From positions 1-9,862 of the forward strand of contig CAKVBK010000066.1 of NCBI GenBank assembly GCA_934725285.1: 9,862 nucleotides of DNA, written 5' to 3'. Below, in pieces: positions 7,304 through 9,862 of this stretch (position 1 is its first letter; each line of letters begins with the position of its first letter). A model generated the notes under the pieces. The model was not told the DNA's origin, ran no database searches, and worked only from the letters and a program-made list of their open reading frames with translations. The position numbers were made by a program, and so were the translations under genes. Origin of the DNA: an uncultured Bacteroidales bacterium (GTDB taxonomy: Bacteria; Bacteroidota; Bacteroidia; Bacteroidales; UBA932).

Positions 7304-8518
7304 ATGGCAAACATCAACGACAAAGAATCCTTTCTGAACCATATCAACGGCAGAAACTCCTTCCTGAAGCATCTGATTCTGGAGAATTGCGTCTATGACA
7401 AGCAGTTCACTCTCGCCGACCTGAGTCGTGAATATGACACTTCCGTCCCTACGGCCTCCAGGATCGTGACAGACCTGATTGATGATGGCTTTGTGAAAGA
7501 GATCGGCAAGATGGAGTCTTCCAGCGGACGCAAGCCGGTGATCTATGGCCTAAATCCTGAAGCCGGCAACTTTGTCGGTGTGGACGTTAAGCAGAATTAT
7601 CTTTCCGTGGCGGTCACAAATTTTATGGGAGAATTGATCTTCTATAAGGAGAATATCAAGTTCCCATTGGCCAACACCGAGGAATCCTGCCGCCGGATGT
7701 GTGATGTCGTCCGAGACTGTCTGAAGTCCTCCAAGGTTGACCTCTCGAAGATCCGCAGCTACGGATTCATATTCTCAGGCCGTGTCAACTGCAACTCAGG
7801 CTACTGCTTCTCTTATTTCATAAGCGAGGACAAGCCGATCGCAAGCATCCTTGAGAAGGAACTTGGGCTGCCGGTTTATGTGGAGAACGATTCCAGGGCA
7901 ATAGCCTACGCTGAATATATGTCCAGCGAAAGCCCGGAGAAGACATTCCTTGTCTTCAATGTCAGCTGGGGACTGGGTCTCGGAATGATCATCGACGGCA
8001 AGCTGGGCTACGGCCGCTCCGGTTTCTCCGGCGAGATCGGTCACTTCCCGATCTTTGACAACAAGCGGATATGCCGCTGTGGAAAGATCGGCTGCCTTGA
8101 GACAGAGGCCTCGGGATCGGCCCTGCACAGGATAGTTCTGGAAGAGATGGCCGCCGGGCAGCCGTCGCTTCTGAGCAAGAAATTCAAGGCTGGCGAGGAA
8201 ATCTCACTGGGTGACATACTTGACGCCGCCGACGCCGAGGACACAGTCGTGATCGAGGCGATCGAAAAAGTGGGCAAGGCCCTCGGTCAGGCTATCGCCG
8301 GGATGATAAATCTGTTCAACCCGGGAGTGATCGTGATAGCCGGTTCCCTCGCGCGCGCGCATAAATATCTGATGACTCCGATCAAAGGGAGTGTCAACAA
8401 GCTTGCCCTCGCGATAGTCAGCAGCGACACGTCCATCGTGGTCACCCGTCTTGGCGAAAAAGCCGGTGCCATCGGTGCCAGCTACATAGCGAAAGTCCGG
8501 ATGCTCGGAATAATCTGA
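7304..8518 (+). CDS. ROK-family transcriptional regulator (NagC/Mlc-like)
   Basis: This 404-residue protein has an N-terminal winged helix-turn-helix at about 12-84 (FTLADLSREYDTSVPTASRI, then a wing around SSGRKPVIY) and a C-terminal ROK sugar-binding fold. The ROK signature is intact: GEIGH (His247), then CRCGKIGC with Cys257, Cys259 and Cys264, the zinc site of the family. VENDSRAIAYAE (Asp196) and the glycine-rich WGLGLGM segment at about 222-228 are also present. The N-terminal phosphate-binding motif of ROK kinases (DxGGT) is replaced by GVDVKQNYL, so it should be a regulator rather than a kinase. ROK repressors release DNA on binding a sugar or sugar phosphate. Its position, divergent from the susC operon and 4 bp before a GH20 gene, suggests control of both units by an amino-sugar-type ligand. 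Start ATG 7304 lies about 55 nt after a good promoter. Whether it represses or activates cannot be read from the sequence. Confidence 0.95.
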   Translation: MANINDKESFLNHINGRNSFLKHLILENCVYDKQFTLADLSREYDTSVPTASRIVTDLIDDGFVKEIGKMESSSGRKPVIYGLNPEAGNFVGVDVKQNYLSVAVTNFMGELIFYKENIKFPLANTEESCRRMCDVVRDCLKSSKVDLSKIRSYGFIFSGRVNCNSGYCFSYFISEDKPIASILEKELGLPVYVENDSRAIAYAEYMSSESPEKTFLVFNVSWGLGLGMIIDGKLGYGRSGFSGEIGHFPIFDNKRICRCGKIGCLETEASGSALHRIVLEEMAAGQPSLLSKKFKAGEEISLGDILDAADAEDTVVIEAIEKVGKALGQAIAGMINLFNPGVIVIAGSLARAHKYLMTPIKGSVNKLALAIVSSDTSIVVTRLGEKAGAIGASYIAKVRMLGII

Positions 8519-8522
8519 TTCT

Positions 8523-9862
8523 ATGAATATTAAATCTCTTTTCCCGTTAATTCTCTCCGTGGCGGCAATGATGGCTCTGTCATCATGCGCCCGGAATGAT
8601 GAATATTCAGACATTGTCTCTGTGATTCCTGAACCTCAGGAGGTCCGGCTTCTCGGGGGATTCTCCGATGTCGGGACCTGCGTCCGCAATGATGTGAGTG
8701 ACAGCACTATGGCGGATGGCGAGTATCGCATATTCATAAAGGATGGCGACATTACTGTCACCGCTGCTTCCTCCACCGGCTTTCTTTATGCAGGGCAGAC
8801 GCTGAGACAGCTGAAAAACGATGAGGGGAAATACCCTGACGTCGAGATCCGTGACTGGCCCCGGTTCAGACATCGTGGTCTGCTTTTGGATTGCAGCAGG
8901 CATTTCTTCTCGATTGATGAGGTACATAAGGTTTTGGATCTTATGGCTCTGCATAAACTCAACGTGCTTCATTGGCATCTTACAGACGATCAGGGATGGC
9001 GGATTCAGATAGATTCGTGGCCGCGCCTGACTGAGGTCGGAGCATGGAGAAAAGGCAACCGGCTCGGCAGGGGAGGTACGGACATCGGCCCCGATGATGA
9101 GCCTTACGGAGGATTCTACACCAAGGAGGAACTCCGCTCCATTGTTGAATATGCCGCCTCTCTTGGAATCGACATAATGCCAGAGATCGACCTTCCCGGA
9201 CACATGCTTTCGGCGCTTGCCTCTTATCCTGAATTGGGCTGCACCGGAGGCCCTTACTCTGTCTCGGCTTATGGAGGGATCTCTCAGGACGTGCTGTGCG
9301 CCGGCAATGAGAGGACTTTCAAATTCATCGAGGATGTCTTGACGGAGGTGATGGACATATTCCCTTATGAATATATTCATATCGGAGGCGACGAGTGTCC
9401 GAAGAACCGTTGGGCGGCATGTCCTGAGTGTCAGGCCAGAATCAAGGCTCTCGGCATCGTTCCTGACGCTGAACACACGGCTGAACAGTTGCTGCAAGGT
9501 TATGTCACCGAGAGGGTTGGTTTGTTCCTAAAAGAACATGGACGTCGCCTTGTCGGCTGGGATGAGATTCTGGAGGGGAATCCGCCGCTTGACGCCGTTG
9601 TGATGTCCTGGAGAGGTTCTGAAGGGGGGATCAAGGCCTCAGGACTCGGCCACGATGTCATCATGACCCCGAACAGGAATATGTATTTTGATTATTGCCA
9701 GAGCGAGAGCAAGGAGTCCGAACCTGACGGCATCGGCGGTTATGTCCCTGTCTGGAAAGTCTATGAATATGAACCTTTCACCCCGGAGATGACTGATGAA
9801 CAAAAATCACACATCCTTGGGGTTCAGGCGAATCTCTGGACTGAGTTCATCTCCACGGACTC
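8523..9862 (+). CDS. GH20 beta-N-acetylhexosaminidase lipoprotein (C-terminal part missing, runs off the right edge)
   Basis: The frame from ATG 8523 stays open for 446 codons to the edge. The lipoprotein signal ends at ALSSC (Cys22). A GH20b-type small alpha/beta domain covers about 33-112 (VIPEPQEV near its start, STGFLYAGQTLRQL near its end), then the (beta/alpha)8 catalytic domain begins at FRHRGLLLDCSRHF with the substrate-binding Arg118. LHWHLTDDQGWR, EIDLPGHM (His227) and HIGGDE follow. Asp290-Glu291 is the catalytic pair of the family's substrate-assisted retaining mechanism. GWDEIL and GVQANLWTEF (Trp439 region) complete the visible active site. It should remove terminal beta-linked GlcNAc or GalNAc from oligosaccharides, anchored in the outer membrane or exposed to the periplasm. 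It follows the ROK gene by 4 bp and is surely co-transcribed with it. Many GH20 proteins carry extra C-terminal modules, which cannot be judged here. Confidence 0.97.
   Translation, partial: MNIKSLFPLILSVAAMMALSSCARNDEYSDIVSVIPEPQEVRLLGGFSDVGTCVRNDVSDSTMADGEYRIFIKDGDITVTAASSTGFLYAGQTLRQLKNDEGKYPDVEIRDWPRFRHRGLLLDCSRHFFSIDEVHKVLDLMALHKLNVLHWHLTDDQGWRIQIDSWPRLTEVGAWRKGNRLGRGGTDIGPDDEPYGGFYTKEELRSIVEYAASLGIDIMPEIDLPGHMLSALASYPELGCTGGPYSVSAYGGISQDVLCAGNERTFKFIEDVLTEVMDIFPYEYIHIGGDECPKNRWAACPECQARIKALGIVPDAEHTAEQLLQGYVTERVGLFLKEHGRRLVGWDEILEGNPPLDAVVMSWRGSEGGIKASGLGHDVIMTPNRNMYFDYCQSESKESEPDGIGGYVPVWKVYEYEPFTPEMTDEQKSHILGVQANLWTEFISTD

Noticed and set aside
8350..8360. Alternating CG run of 11 bases, possible Z-DNA
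   Set aside because: It is inside the ROK gene and simply encodes Leu-Ala-Arg-Ala. It is too short to infer a role.
8607..9497. A 296-codon open frame on the minus strand
   Set aside because: It lies wholly inside the GH20 gene, antisense to it. The plus-strand frame has a lipobox and all the GH20 catalytic motifs, while the minus frame has no recognisable domain or signal and is explained by codon bias.

Overview
The window looks like part of a polysaccharide utilization locus (PUL) from a Bacteroidota bacterium, most likely of the order Bacteroidales. The evidence is an adjacent SusC/SusD pair, several lipoprotein signal peptides, BACON and discoidin-like modules, no clear Shine-Dalgarno sequences, and two promoters matching the Bacteroidetes -33/-7 pattern (TTTG-like, about 19 bp, TAnnTTTG). 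Coding GC is moderate, around 50-55% by eye, and the one long intergenic region is AT-rich. I cannot assign a genus.

Layout: positions 1-7004 are transcribed leftward as a tight operon, read from right to left. It holds a SusC-family TonB-dependent transporter (7004-3861), a SusD-family glycan-binding lipoprotein (3857-1821), a two-domain lipoprotein with a discoidin-like C-terminus (1800-775), and a lipoprotein built from repeated BACON-type modules (755 to beyond the left edge). Gaps between these genes are 3, 20 and 19 bp. Positions 7005-7303 are a divergent regulatory region. Positions 7304 to the right edge are transcribed rightward as a second operon: a ROK-family winged-helix repressor-like protein (7304-8518) and, 4 bp later, a GH20 beta-N-acetylhexosaminidase lipoprotein (8523 to beyond the right edge).

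How the parts fit: the GH20 enzyme should release terminal GlcNAc or GalNAc, the surface lipoproteins and SusD should capture glycan, and SusC should import the oligosaccharide through the outer membrane. The ROK protein, whose family usually senses sugars or sugar phosphates such as GlcNAc derivatives, lies divergent to susC and is the obvious candidate regulator. No HTCS, SusR or ECF-sigma/anti-sigma pair is visible, and the SusC lacks an STN signalling domain. The substrate is therefore probably an amino-sugar-containing glycan (host N-glycan, mucin or chitin-type), but this is inference.

I see no wholly new system. The most informative non-coding content is a set of inverted repeats in the intergenic region: one overlaps the predicted susC -33 element, one is a 10-bp palindrome between the promoters, and one is a perfect 9-bp inverted repeat at the start of the ROK transcript. 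No tRNA, rRNA, CRISPR array, insertion sequence or clear terminator was found.
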